Source: Novosphingobium kaempferiae
GTDB taxonomy: Bacteria; Pseudomonadota; Alphaproteobacteria; Sphingomonadales; Sphingomonadaceae
Direction: 5' to 3'
Length of the DNA: 64,000 nt
Assembly: GCF_021227995.1 (NCBI RefSeq)
Contig: NZ_CP089301.1
Location: forward strand, 3,968,001-4,032,000
Part shown: positions 55,743 through 64,000 of the stretch, one piece after another
Numbering within the stretch: position 1 is the stretch's first letter
Layout: each line of letters begins with the position of its first letter
The notes under the pieces: model-generated
Database searches by the model: none
What the model saw: the letters and a program-made list of their open reading frames with translations, nothing else
What the model was told of the DNA's origin: nothing
Position numbers and translations under genes: made by a program

Positions 55743-57776
55743 ATGACCAACGACGATCGCAGCGGCGACAACGATTCTCCCCTTCTCGACCTGGACAAGG
55801 GCTCGGTCCAGCGGTTCATCGCGCGCGCCAAAAGTCAGGGTGTCATCACGGTCAAGGAATTGAACGCCGCTCTGCCGCAGGACCAGATGACCACCGATCA
55901 GATCGAGGACATCATGGCTGCGATCTCGGAAATGGGCGTCAAGATCATCGAGAACGACGATGATGACGATGAGGAAGGCGAGCAGGAGGACGGCGTCGAG
56001 GCCGTCGATGGTCCCGATGATGAATCCGGCTCGGAATCCGGGTTCGACGAAGGCAATTCCCGCCGCCGTCCCGGTGAGACCCGCAAGGCCGATACGGCCG
56101 CGCGTTCCGACGACCCGGTACGCATGTACCTGCAGGAAATGGGCGCGGCCGAGATGCTCAGCCGCGAAGGCGAGGCCGCAATCGCCAAGCGCATCGAAGC
56201 CGGCCGCGACATGATGATCATGGGACTATGCGAAAGCCCCATGACCTTCCACGCGATCATCGGGTGGTCCGAAGCGCTCAACAATGGCGACATGCTGCTT
56301 CGCGAGATCCTCGATCTCGACGCGATGCTCTCCAAGGAGCCGCAGCCCGAAAATCTGGGCGAGGACGGTGAAGCCGACGGCGAGATTTCCGCCGCCACCG
56401 CCGGCCCTTCCTTCAAGGACGATGACGATTCCGCCGAGGACAACTCGGAGGAACTCGACGAGGACGGCAACCCGATCCCCAAGCGCAGGGTCGAGGACGA
56501 TGAAGAGGACAACACTCTTTCGCTCGCCCAGATGGAAGCCGCGCTTACGCCGGAAGCGCTGGAAAAGTTCGCGCTCATCACCGAATTGTTCCGCACTTTC
56601 GAACGCGTGCAGAGCGAGCGTCTCGAAGCCCTCGCGCTGGGCATCGATTTCCCGGCCGCCAAGGAAGACCAGTACCAGCAGCTGCGCGAAGATCTCACCG
56701 CGCAGGTGGAATCGGTGCAGTTCCATGCGACCAAGATCGAGTACCTCGTCGACAACCTCTACGCCTTCAACCGTCGCCTGACGACGCTGGGCGGCCAGAT
56801 GCTGCGTCTGGCCGAGCGTCACAAGGTCAAGCGCGCCGATTTCCTCGAAGCCTACACGGGGCGTGAACTGGACGATACCTGGGTCGCCGAAATAGCCCGG
56901 ACGGACAAGAAGTGGGCGGCCTTCGCAGAAAACGAGGTTGAACCTGCCGAGCGCATCCGCCTCGAAGTGTCCGACATCGCCGCCGCCACCGGCATGGCAC
57001 TTCCCGAGTTCCGCCGCATCGTCAACATGGTCCAGAAGGCGGAGCGCGAGGCGCGCATCGCCAAGAAGGAGATGGTCGAGGCGAACCTGCGTCTGGTGAT
57101 CTCGATCGCCAAGAAGTACACGAACCGCGGTCTGCAGTTCCTCGACCTCATCCAGGAAGGCAACATCGGCCTGATGAAGGCGGTCGACAAGTTCCAGTAC
57201 CGCCGCGGCTACAAGTTCTCGACCTATGCGACCTGGTGGATCAGGCAGGCGATCACGCGCTCGATCGCGGATCAGGCCCGCACGATCCGTATCCCCGTCC
57301 ACATGATCGAGACGATCAACAAGCTGGTCCGCACCAGCCGTCAGTTCCTCCACGATCAGGGCCGCGAGCCGACGCCCGAGGAAATGGCTGAGAAACTTTC
57401 GATGCCGCTCGAAAAGGTGAAGCGGGTGCTGAAGATCGCCAAGGAGCCGATCTCCCTCGAAACGCCGATCGGCGACGAGGAAGACAGCAGCCTCGGCAAC
57501 TTCATCCAGGACGAGAACGCCGTCATCCCGGTGGACGCGGCGATCCAGAACAATCTGAAGGAAATGATCACCCGCACGCTGGCATCGCTGACCCCGCGTG
57601 AAGAGCGCGTGCTGCGCATGCGCTTCGGCATCGGAATGCCGACCGATCACACGTTGGAAGAGGTCGGCCAGCAGTTCTCGGTGACCCGCGAACGTATCCG
57701 CCAGATCGAAGCGAAGGCGCTGCGCAAGCTCAAGCACCCGAGCCGGTCACGTATCATGCGAGCGTTCCTCGATTAA
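55743..57776 (+). CDS. rpoD: RNA polymerase primary sigma factor RpoD (sigma-70)
   Basis: 677 residues with all conserved regions: region 1.1 at the N-terminus ([20 protein letters not shown]), region 1.2 ([21 protein letters not shown]), a long acidic non-conserved region, region 2 ([55 protein letters not shown]), region 3 and region 4 ([40 protein letters not shown]). The acidic run near residues 70-90 (many Asp/Glu) is a local peculiarity. Housekeeping promoter recognition. Confidence 0.98.
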   Translation: MTNDDRSGDNDSPLLDLDKGSVQRFIARAKSQGVITVKELNAALPQDQMTTDQIEDIMAAISEMGVKIIENDDDDDEEGEQEDGVEAVDGPDDESGSESGFDEGNSRRRPGETRKADTAARSDDPVRMYLQEMGAAEMLSREGEAAIAKRIEAGRDMMIMGLCESPMTFHAIIGWSEALNNGDMLLREILDLDAMLSKEPQPENLGEDGEADGEISAATAGPSFKDDDDSAEDNSEELDEDGNPIPKRRVEDDEEDNTLSLAQMEAALTPEALEKFALITELFRTFERVQSERLEALALGIDFPAAKEDQYQQLREDLTAQVESVQFHATKIEYLVDNLYAFNRRLTTLGGQMLRLAERHKVKRADFLEAYTGRELDDTWVAEIARTDKKWAAFAENEVEPAERIRLEVSDIAAATGMALPEFRRIVNMVQKAEREARIAKKEMVEANLRLVISIAKKYTNRGLQFLDLIQEGNIGLMKAVDKFQYRRGYKFSTYATWWIRQAITRSIADQARTIRIPVHMIETINKLVRTSRQFLHDQGREPTPEEMAEKLSMPLEKVKRVLKIAKEPISLETPIGDEEDSSLGNFIQDENAVIPVDAAIQNNLKEMITRTLASLTPREERVLRMRFGIGMPTDHTLEEVGQQFSVTRERIRQIEAKALRKLKHPSRSRIMRAFLD

Positions 57777-58120
57777 GGACGGGCAGCGCGACATCCGACC
57801 GAATTGCGGCCGGTCTGCAACTGAGGACCGACAATTCACCGCTAAGGGTCTCGGATGAGTCGAGGGCAGGAAGGCAGCAACGTGCCCGAAGGTGGTCGTT
57901 CGTAGGCCCAAACCTCTATCCTGGAGGCTGTCATTCCCAAGCACGGCCGCTGTAATTGTAAAGCGAAGGGCAACGCCGACGCTCTCAACGCTTCAAAGGA
58001 CCGGACTTCTCACAACCCCTTCCGCGCCTCGACGTCTTTCGCCGATATGCAGAAATCAGGCACATCGCGGTTACAGCGACGAAGGGTAGCTCCCACAGGA
58101 GCCACCCTTCGTTGGAAAGA
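57777..58120. other. 344-base gap between rpoD and the TonB receptor gene
   Basis: Convergent intergenic region without a convincing gene. A stem-loop (GAAGGGT-A-GCTCC / GGAGC-C-ACCCTTC, about 58081-58110) lies next to the receptor stop codon and probably terminates or protects one of the two transcripts. No T-tract is seen on either side. Confidence 0.5.
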
Positions 58121-60610
58121 TCAGAAGGCGACGCGGAAGCCCACCGAGTAAGTCGCCGGAGCACCGACCAGACGAGCTGCGCCGTTCAGTTCCGGGAAGT
58201 AGACTTCATCGGTGATATTGCGGCCCATCGCATAGATCGACCAGCCGTGCGGCGACTGTAGTTCGACGCGGGCGTTGAGCAGCGTGTAGGCGGCGGAAGT
58301 GTTGTTCGGCAGCGCGTTCAGGCGGTTCGATTCCTTGCCGTGGTAGAACACGTTGACGCGGCTCTCCAGCTTCCAGCCTTCGCCGAAGCTGTAGTCGTGA
58401 ACGAGGCCGACGCGGCCGGTCCATTTCGGCGCGCCCGGCAGCGGATCGCCCACGGTTGCCAGTACGTCGGCGATGCGAGCGGAGTTGAACTCGGTGATCT
58501 TCGAGTAGAGGTACGTACCCGAGGCATCGAAATCGAGCTCGTGACCGCCTGATCGGAACAGAGTCAGATCGAGCGATCCCTCGAAACCGCGCGTCCTGGC
58601 CTTGCCGACGTTGGTGCGCCCGTTGGTGTCGTTGGCGAGACGAGTGGTTGCCTGAAGATTATCGAAGTCATTGGCGAAAGCATCCAGCGACAGGCGGATC
58701 GGGCCGTTGAAGTAGCGCACGCCCGCTTCGTAGGCCCATACCGTTTCCGACTGGAACGGCTCGGTCTCTGCCAGCGTCATGATCGAGGTGCCGTCGAAGC
58801 CGCCCGAACGATAGCCGCGCGCCACAGAGGCGAAGACGTTGAGGTCGGGGTTGATGAACCACTGCACCGAGGCGCGGCCCGAGACATCGCTGTCCTTGAA
58901 CTGCTTGTCCCAGCTGAAGTTGTTCGTCGAGGCGAACAGCGTGTTGTAATACGTGATGCCCCACGGATTGTCATCGACGTTGCGGCCGGTGGAATCGATC
59001 TGGTCGCTCGTGTAGCGAAGGCCGCCGGTGACGCGCACATCGGGGATCACTTCGAAGTCGGCCTGGCCGAAGATCGCGCCCGAACGGCGGCGCTGGCTGT
59101 GGATGTTGTGATAGATCGTGCGCGCGGCCCAACTGGTCCACTGGCTCTGGTAGTCGATCGTGTCACTCATGATGAACGTGCCGACCACCCAGTTGAAGCG
59201 GCCCTGCTGTTCGTTGCGCAGGCGCGCCTCGAAAGAGGCCTGGCTCAGCTTTTCGTCGAACAGGTATTCGTACTGAGGATAGGGCGTGCCGTCGCCATTG
59301 CCGCCGACCTGACGCTGGCTGGCCTGCGCGCCGACCACGATGTCGAGGCGCAGGCTGTCGTTCATCAGGTGGGAAAGCTGGGCCGAGCCGCCCTGAATGT
59401 CGATCTTCTGGCGAAAGTATTTGGCTGAGTAGAACTTGTAGGGATCGCTGTCCTCGCCCGCATTGAGGACGCTGCTATCCTGGGCGGCGTTGATGCGGTC
59501 GTACTGGCGGGTATCGCCCCGGTCGCGGCTGGCGAATGCTTTCAGGACAAGCGAAGTATCAGGGCCAAGGTCGATATCCAGCGTACCGCGCGCGGCGAAC
59601 AGATCCTTGTCGCCGAAGCCCTTGCGCTCGCCCGGATCGGTGATCGCGGGAACCTGCGACTGAACAACGCCGCCCACACTCAGCCGCGCCCCGGCCAGAT
59701 CGCCGGCGCCCATGCCATGCATGAAGCCGCCGCCCTGGTCGGTCATCACCGCAATGCGCATGCGAACGTTGTCGCTCAGCGGACCGCCGAACGCAGCTTC
59801 GGCACGGAAGCTGTCGTAGCTGCCGTAGCGGGCATCGACATAGCCTTCGAAGTGATCGCTGCCGCCGCGGGTGATCGCGTTGATCACGCCCGCGGTGGTA
59901 TTGCGACCATAGAGCGTGCCCTGCGGACCGCGCAGCACCTCGATGCGTTCGAGGTCGAACAGCGGCATGCCGAGGTAGGCGTTGGAGGTTTGATAGACGC
60001 CGTCAACGTGCAGTGCGACCGAAGGGCTGCCGTTGGGTTTGTAGTCGTCCGCCCCGCCGATGCCGCGGATGGAGAGCAGGCCGTAGCTTTCGCCGCCAGT
60101 GCTGTAATTGATAGACAGGCCCGGAACTTCGTCGACCAGGCTGCTGAAGTCGGTGATCTTGCGCTTCTGGACTTCGTCGCCGGAAACGACGGTGAGAGCG
60201 GCGGGAACTTTCGAGAGATCTTCCTGGCGCTTCTGCGCGGTAACGACGATGTCGCTATCGGCGGTGGCGTCGGTGGCGGCCACATCACGCTTCAGGGTGC
60301 GGGGCTCCGCAGCGAGCGAGATCATGCTCGAACCCTCGAACGCGATCTTCATGCCGCGCCCGGCGATCAGTCGGCGGATCGCCTCGGCGCGGGTGAAACG
60401 GCCCTTGAGCGGGGCGGAGCGCTGGCCGGCCACGGTGTCGTAGGGGAACACCATCTGCACGCCGGCCTGGCGACCGAATTCGTTGAGCGAGGTCGCCATG
60501 TTCTGCGACGGGATATCGAAGCTGATGGCATGTTCGCGGGCATTCGCCGAGGCCGCGTTGGGGGGCGAAATGGCCAGGATCATGGGTAGTGCGATAGAGT
60601 GAATTGGCAT
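58121..60610 (-). CDS. TonB-dependent receptor with signalling (STN) domain
   Basis: 829 residues. A short signal sequence (MPIHSIALPMILAISPPNAA), then a secretin/TonB N-terminal signalling domain (about 28-85: ISFDIPSQNMATSLNEFGRQ, VFPYDTVAGQRSAPLKGRFT), a TonB-box/plug region (IVVTAQKRQEDLSKVPAALT, VEVLRGPQGTLYGRNTTAG) and a 22-strand barrel ending in SVGFRVAF with the terminal Phe. The STN domain contacts the FecR homologue encoded upstream, so substrate binding can switch on the sigma factor. The ligand is unknown; siderophores are usual. Confidence 0.93.
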   Translation of the reverse strand: MPIHSIALPMILAISPPNAASANAREHAISFDIPSQNMATSLNEFGRQAGVQMVFPYDTVAGQRSAPLKGRFTRAEAIRRLIAGRGMKIAFEGSSMISLAAEPRTLKRDVAATDATADSDIVVTAQKRQEDLSKVPAALTVVSGDEVQKRKITDFSSLVDEVPGLSINYSTGGESYGLLSIRGIGGADDYKPNGSPSVALHVDGVYQTSNAYLGMPLFDLERIEVLRGPQGTLYGRNTTAGVINAITRGGSDHFEGYVDARYGSYDSFRAEAAFGGPLSDNVRMRIAVMTDQGGGFMHGMGAGDLAGARLSVGGVVQSQVPAITDPGERKGFGDKDLFAARGTLDIDLGPDTSLVLKAFASRDRGDTRQYDRINAAQDSSVLNAGEDSDPYKFYSAKYFRQKIDIQGGSAQLSHLMNDSLRLDIVVGAQASQRQVGGNGDGTPYPQYEYLFDEKLSQASFEARLRNEQQGRFNWVVGTFIMSDTIDYQSQWTSWAARTIYHNIHSQRRRSGAIFGQADFEVIPDVRVTGGLRYTSDQIDSTGRNVDDNPWGITYYNTLFASTNNFSWDKQFKDSDVSGRASVQWFINPDLNVFASVARGYRSGGFDGTSIMTLAETEPFQSETVWAYEAGVRYFNGPIRLSLDAFANDFDNLQATTRLANDTNGRTNVGKARTRGFEGSLDLTLFRSGGHELDFDASGTYLYSKITEFNSARIADVLATVGDPLPGAPKWTGRVGLVHDYSFGEGWKLESRVNVFYHGKESNRLNALPNNTSAAYTLLNARVELQSPHGWSIYAMGRNITDEVYFPELNGAARLVGAPATYSVGFRVAF

Positions 60611-60692
60611 GTGCGCCCTTCCGGAAAAGCCGTGTCTCGGAAGGGGAGATGCGCGAAACCGGGGCCACCTCTATCGCGGCGCAAAAAAACGT

Positions 60693-61622
60693 TCAGCTTG
60701 CCGAAAGCATGATCGCGCCGCTTTCGCCGCGCTTTGCGCGAATGCCGAATGAGGCATCGAGCGCCTTCAGCAGTTCTGTCGGATCGGTGTTGGTGAAGCG
60801 ACCGCCAAGGCGGATGCGCGACAGCCGAGGGTCGGCCACTACCAGCTTGTCATCGAGATAGCGGTTGAACTCGGCCACCACGAAGTCGAGGCTTTCGCCT
60901 TCGAACACCAGTTGCCCGTTCTGCCAGCTTCTGGCCCGGTCGATCGCCACCGCCTCTGCCGGATGCACGGAGATGTCGCGTCCGATGGCTTGCGCCAGCG
61001 CCCCCACCCTGACGGCCCGGTTCTCGGCGCTTGCCGTCCCCTTGAGCACCAGCAGCGCCACGGTTTCCGGTTCGCGCCGCGCGTTGAAGGCCCCGGGTTC
61101 GAGGTCGAAGCGCATGCCGTTGGCGGACAGACGCAGGGGAGGCCCGGCCAGAGCGCGCACGTTCAGCGCGATTTCACCCTGATCGAGCCAGAGCGAGCGG
61201 GTCTCCCCCTTGATCCGCCAGCTGATCCGGGTGTCCGTGTTAAGCGAAACCCGCGTGCCGTCCTCCAGAACCACGGTGCGCCGCTCTCCCACGCCGGTCT
61301 CGGCGTGTTCGCGTGCGGCCGCCTGCATGGCGAAGCCGCCTGCGATCGCGATGCCGCCCGCCACCACGCCGCCGCGCAGCAGGTTGCGGCGGTTGAGGCG
61401 CACTGGCCCCAGTCGCCGCGGCTCGGGCAGCGGATCGTGTACGGTGCGCAGGCGCTCGATCTGTTCGAAGGCGTCGGCGACTTGCGCGAAGGCGACCGCG
61501 CGCCGGGAATCAACAGCGCGCCAGGCCTCGAATTCCTCGCGCGTTGCCGATCCGGCGTCCAGTGCGGCCAGCCACGCGGCCGCTTCTTCCATCAGTTCGC
61601 TTGGTTTCGGCGGCGTTGCCAT
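60693..61622 (-). CDS. FecR-family anti-sigma regulator
   Basis: 309 residues: an N-terminal cytoplasmic DUF4880-like part (ELMEEAAAWLAALDAGSATR), one membrane segment near 82-102 (LLRGGVVAGGIAIAGGFAM), and a periplasmic FecR domain (RRTVVLEDGTRVSLNTDTRI) with the C-terminal STN-interacting part (LSRIRLGGRFTNTDPTELLK). It relays the receptor signal to the sigma factor. Starts inside the end of the sigma gene (31-base overlap), which indicates coupled translation. Confidence 0.93.
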   Translation of the reverse strand: MATPPKPSELMEEAAAWLAALDAGSATREEFEAWRAVDSRRAVAFAQVADAFEQIERLRTVHDPLPEPRRLGPVRLNRRNLLRGGVVAGGIAIAGGFAMQAAAREHAETGVGERRTVVLEDGTRVSLNTDTRISWRIKGETRSLWLDQGEIALNVRALAGPPLRLSANGMRFDLEPGAFNARREPETVALLVLKGTASAENRAVRVGALAQAIGRDISVHPAEAVAIDRARSWQNGQLVFEGESLDFVVAEFNRYLDDKLVVADPRLSRIRLGGRFTNTDPTELLKALDASFGIRAKRGESGAIMLSAS

Positions 61623-62167
61623 AGGCGTGAAATCGTCGGTCCTTCTGCCTGCGGGGGCGCTTCCTGCAACGCACTGGCCAGAATGGCCAGTCCCTTTGCA
61701 AGATGCTTCTCCACAGTAGAGACGGACAAGCCCATCCGCACCGCTATGTCGCGCGGCAACATTCCTTCGAAACGCCTCAACTGAACCACCGTGCGGGCCT
61801 GCGGGGGCAGCGTTTCCATGAGGTCCATCAGCCGCGACAGTTCGATCTGGCCGGAGACGACGGCGAACTGGTCGGGCGCGCCATCGGCGAAGTCCATCGC
61901 CTCCATGTCGGCCAGATGCTCGAAGCGCACCACCGTGGCGCGGCGGTGGCGTTCGTGTGCCAGGTTGCGGATGATGGTCAGCACGAAGCCGCGCGCATTG
62001 GCGATTTCGCGCTGGTTTGCCGCATCGATGGCGCGAGCGTAGGCTTCCTGGACCAGATCCTCGGCATCGGCAGGCGCGACGAGGCGCGCGGCCTGACGCC
62101 GGAAAGCCGCGCGATGCGGCAGCACTTCATCGATGAACCAGCGATCTGCGTCCCGTAGCCAGGCCAA
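61592..62167 (-). CDS. FecI-like ECF sigma factor
   Basis: 191 residues with sigma region 2 (ADAEDLVQEAYARAIDAAN) and region 4 (LPPQARTVVQLRRFEGMLPR, DIAVRMGLSVSTVEKHLAKG). It directs transcription of the receptor operon. Start uncertain: TTG at 62167 preceded by AAGGA is the first usable codon. It opens a minus-strand operon with fecR-like and receptor genes. Confidence 0.92.
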   Translation of the reverse strand: MAWLRDADRWFIDEVLPHRAAFRRQAARLVAPADAEDLVQEAYARAIDAANQREIANARGFVLTIIRNLAHERHRRATVVRFEHLADMEAMDFADGAPDQFAVVSGQIELSRLMDLMETLPPQARTVVQLRRFEGMLPRDIAVRMGLSVSTVEKHLAKGLAILASALQEAPPQAEGPTISRLWQRRRNQAN

Positions 62168-62248
62168 CGCCTTCGTCCTTTTTCGCGAACCCGGACGGGG
62201 CCGTTAGGCGGTGTGAATGACATTTCGGGGACACCGGTTGTCACATCA

Positions 62249-63949
62249 ATGTCCGAAAAGGCGGATAGCGGTGCAGTCATGCACGATTTTCCGCTAGGCA
62301 TCGGGTGGCACCGCCGTGCGGTGCTGGCCGCAATGGCCGCGCTCGGCGCGCAGGCCTTCCCCCGATTTGACGCGTTTGCCGCAACCGCCGATCCGTTCGC
62401 GCTGGGTGTCGCGAGTGGCGATCCGGCGCAGGACGGATTCGTCCTGTGGACGCGGCTGGTCGGCCCGGCGGCGACGCCGTTGCCCTCACGGGCCGTCCCC
62501 GTCCGCTTTGAAATCGCCGAGGACGAGGCATTCCGCCGGATCGTTCGCGCTGGCGTCGAGGTAGCCCATCCAGCGGCTGCTCACAGCGTCCACGTGGAAC
62601 TGGGCGGATTGCGTCCGGGGCGCACTTACTGGTATCGCTTCCATGCGTTGGGCGCGACCAGCCCCGTCGGCCGCACCAAGACCGTACCGTTGAACGCCGA
62701 CCGCCTGCGTCTCGCGCTGACCTCCTGTCAGCATTGGGAACTCGGCTGGTTCCACGCCTACCGCGACATGATCGCCGCAGCGCCCGATCTCATCGTCCAG
62801 GTGGGCGATTACATCTACGAACAGGCGTACCCCGACCAGCCGAAAGTGCGCAGCTTCGGCTCACCTGACCCCGTCGACCTCGAAGGCTACCGCGCGCGCT
62901 ATGCGCTCTATCGCAGTGACAAGGACTTGCGGGAGGCCCACCGGCTGTTCCCGTGGTTGGTCACCTGGGACGACCATGAAGTCCTGAACGACTACGCCGC
63001 GCTCGCCAATCGCGAAGGACTGCCACCGGAGCTATTCGCTCCGCGTCGGGCAGCAGCCTACCAAGCCTATTTCGAACATATGCCGATCCGGCCCAGCCTG
63101 TGGCGCTCGAAACCGACGCCGCGGCTGTTCCGGGGCGTGGACTGGGGAGAGCTTGCTTCGCTCTCCATGCTGGATACGCGCCAGTATCGCAGCGATCCGG
63201 CCTGTGCTGCTCCGCAGGTGGCGCGCAACGTGAAGCTCGATCACTGCCGGGAACGGCACGGCGCCGATCGATCCATGCTGGGCGCTATGCAGGAAGCATG
63301 GCTTGTCCAGCGTCTCGAACGTGAACGCCGTCCCTGGACCCTGCTGGCCCAAGGGGTGTTTTTCGCTCCTCTGGCGCTGGATGGGACGGGCGAAAAGGTA
63401 TGGAGCGACCAGTGGGACGGCTACCCCGCCGCCCGAGACCGCCTGACTGAAAAACTGGGTCTGCCATCCGTCAACAATGCCGTCGTGCTTAGCGGCGACA
63501 TTCACAGTTTCTGGGTCAATGACCTCAAGCACGGCCCGGTTTCAGGTCCAACGGTCGGCACCGAGATCGTGACCTCCGCTCTGGCTGCGCAATTGCCGCC
63601 TCCGGGGCGTTTCGGAGATGTTCTGGCCAACAATCCGCACATCCGGTTCAGCGACGTACACCATACAGGATATGTCCTGATGGAAGTCGATAAGCATCGG
63701 ATGAGCGCACAACTCAGGCAGATCGACGCACGACAGCGAGATGCGCAGCCGAGAGTCCTGGCGATTGTCGAACAGGAAGCGGGTGCCAGGCGTGAACCTG
63801 CCGCCGTTACATCGGTATCCTCGCCTGCTGATATGTCGGCGCTTCAGTTGAAGGCGAATCGCACCGCGATTACGCCATGTTTCGGCAAGAGCAGCCGTTC
63901 TTGCCCGGATCTTGGAACGACTTGCGCTGGTCGATTCATACCGGGATAG
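62249..63949 (+). CDS. phoD: PhoD-family alkaline phosphatase/phosphodiesterase
   Basis: 566 residues from this start. A Tat-type signal (GWHRRAVLAAMAALGAQAFP) is followed by a PhoD N-terminal domain (PFALGVASGDPAQDGFVLWT) and metallophosphatase domain with ALTSCQHWELGWFHAYRDM, IVQVGDYIYEQ, VTWDDHEVLNDYA and VVLSGDIHSFW. The Asp, Asp-His and His residues are ligands of the Fe/Ca centre of PhoD. The start is ambiguous: GTG 62213, ATG 62249 or ATG 62279. Divergent from the sigma gene. The last 60 residues look atypical for the family. Confidence 0.88.
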   Translation: MSEKADSGAVMHDFPLGIGWHRRAVLAAMAALGAQAFPRFDAFAATADPFALGVASGDPAQDGFVLWTRLVGPAATPLPSRAVPVRFEIAEDEAFRRIVRAGVEVAHPAAAHSVHVELGGLRPGRTYWYRFHALGATSPVGRTKTVPLNADRLRLALTSCQHWELGWFHAYRDMIAAAPDLIVQVGDYIYEQAYPDQPKVRSFGSPDPVDLEGYRARYALYRSDKDLREAHRLFPWLVTWDDHEVLNDYAALANREGLPPELFAPRRAAAYQAYFEHMPIRPSLWRSKPTPRLFRGVDWGELASLSMLDTRQYRSDPACAAPQVARNVKLDHCRERHGADRSMLGAMQEAWLVQRLERERRPWTLLAQGVFFAPLALDGTGEKVWSDQWDGYPAARDRLTEKLGLPSVNNAVVLSGDIHSFWVNDLKHGPVSGPTVGTEIVTSALAAQLPPPGRFGDVLANNPHIRFSDVHHTGYVLMEVDKHRMSAQLRQIDARQRDAQPRVLAIVEQEAGARREPAAVTSVSSPADMSALQLKANRTAITPCFGKSSRSCPDLGTTCAGRFIPG

Positions 63950-64000
63950 CAGACCGTCAACAGTTGCAGATCAAAATTAGATGCTAAGAGTCTTCAATGG
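63950..64000. other. Window end, no gene seen
   Basis: Fifty bases after the PhoD stop, AT-richer than the genome average. No feature recognised. Confidence 0.5.

Overview
The window is GC-rich, densely packed DNA from an alphaproteobacterium, most likely a member of the Sphingomonadales (Novosphingobium/Sphingobium-like). The grounds are the gene families: a DUF1134/EipA envelope protein, FecIR-TonB receptor signalling, NasTS control of nitrate assimilation, an RpoD of alphaproteobacterial type, and abundant intergenic palindromes. This placement is an inference from family content; no rRNA is present.

Layout, left to right. 1-7 kb: fatty-acid use, with an incomplete FadL outer-membrane channel and a DUF2147 protein on the minus strand, and divergently a thiolase, a fused hydroxyacyl-CoA dehydrogenase/enoyl-CoA hydratase and an acyl-CoA dehydrogenase. 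7-10.2 kb: a leucine-dehydrogenase-like enzyme divergent from an Lrp/AsnC regulator, then a KgtP-like permease. 10.4-14.2 kb: a PaoABC-type periplasmic molybdenum aldehyde oxidoreductase. 14.3-17.9 kb: a LysR regulator, an aldo/keto reductase and class II fumarase.

18.15-36.96 kb is the centrepiece: 18 co-directional genes, nearly all joined by 4-base or slightly longer overlaps, which encode purine degradation from nucleoside to oxalate level. They comprise a periplasmic nucleosidase, an AzgA-type base permease, guanine and adenine deaminases, xanthine dehydrogenase XdhAB with its chaperone XdhC, a flavoprotein proposed as the urate hydroxylase, UraH and UraD, allantoinase PuuE, allantoate amidohydrolase, ureidoglycine-glyoxylate aminotransferase, and the oxalurate/oxamate set HpxX, HpxY, HpxW and HpxZ. 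No transcription regulator lies inside the cluster. After it come a GNAT acetyltransferase, an aromatic aminotransferase and an EipA-like protein, all on the minus strand.

39.77-52.63 kb: tRNA-Ser(GCT) followed by an integrase scrap, then nitrate assimilation: NasT (ANTAR antiterminator), NasS (nitrate sensor), a nitrate transporter, an outer-membrane channel, NirB, NirD, NasA, the siroheme methyltransferase CobA and the molybdenum-cofactor enzyme MoeA. Two separate untranslated leaders, one before the transporter and one before nirB, each carry a pair of hexaloop hairpins followed by an intrinsic terminator, which is the architecture of a NasT RNA target.

52.6-54.4 kb is decayed accessory DNA: a frameshifted conserved gene, a recombinase C-terminal fragment and a small lipoprotein gene. 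54.7-57.8 kb holds a double cold-shock-domain protein with a Gly/Arg-rich N-terminus and the housekeeping sigma factor RpoD. 58.1-64 kb holds a TonB-dependent receptor with a signalling domain, its FecR anti-sigma and FecI sigma factors, and a divergent PhoD-type phosphatase.

Molybdenum recurs: three molybdoenzymes (Pao, Xdh, NasA), the maturation factor XdhC and MoeA all lie in this one window.
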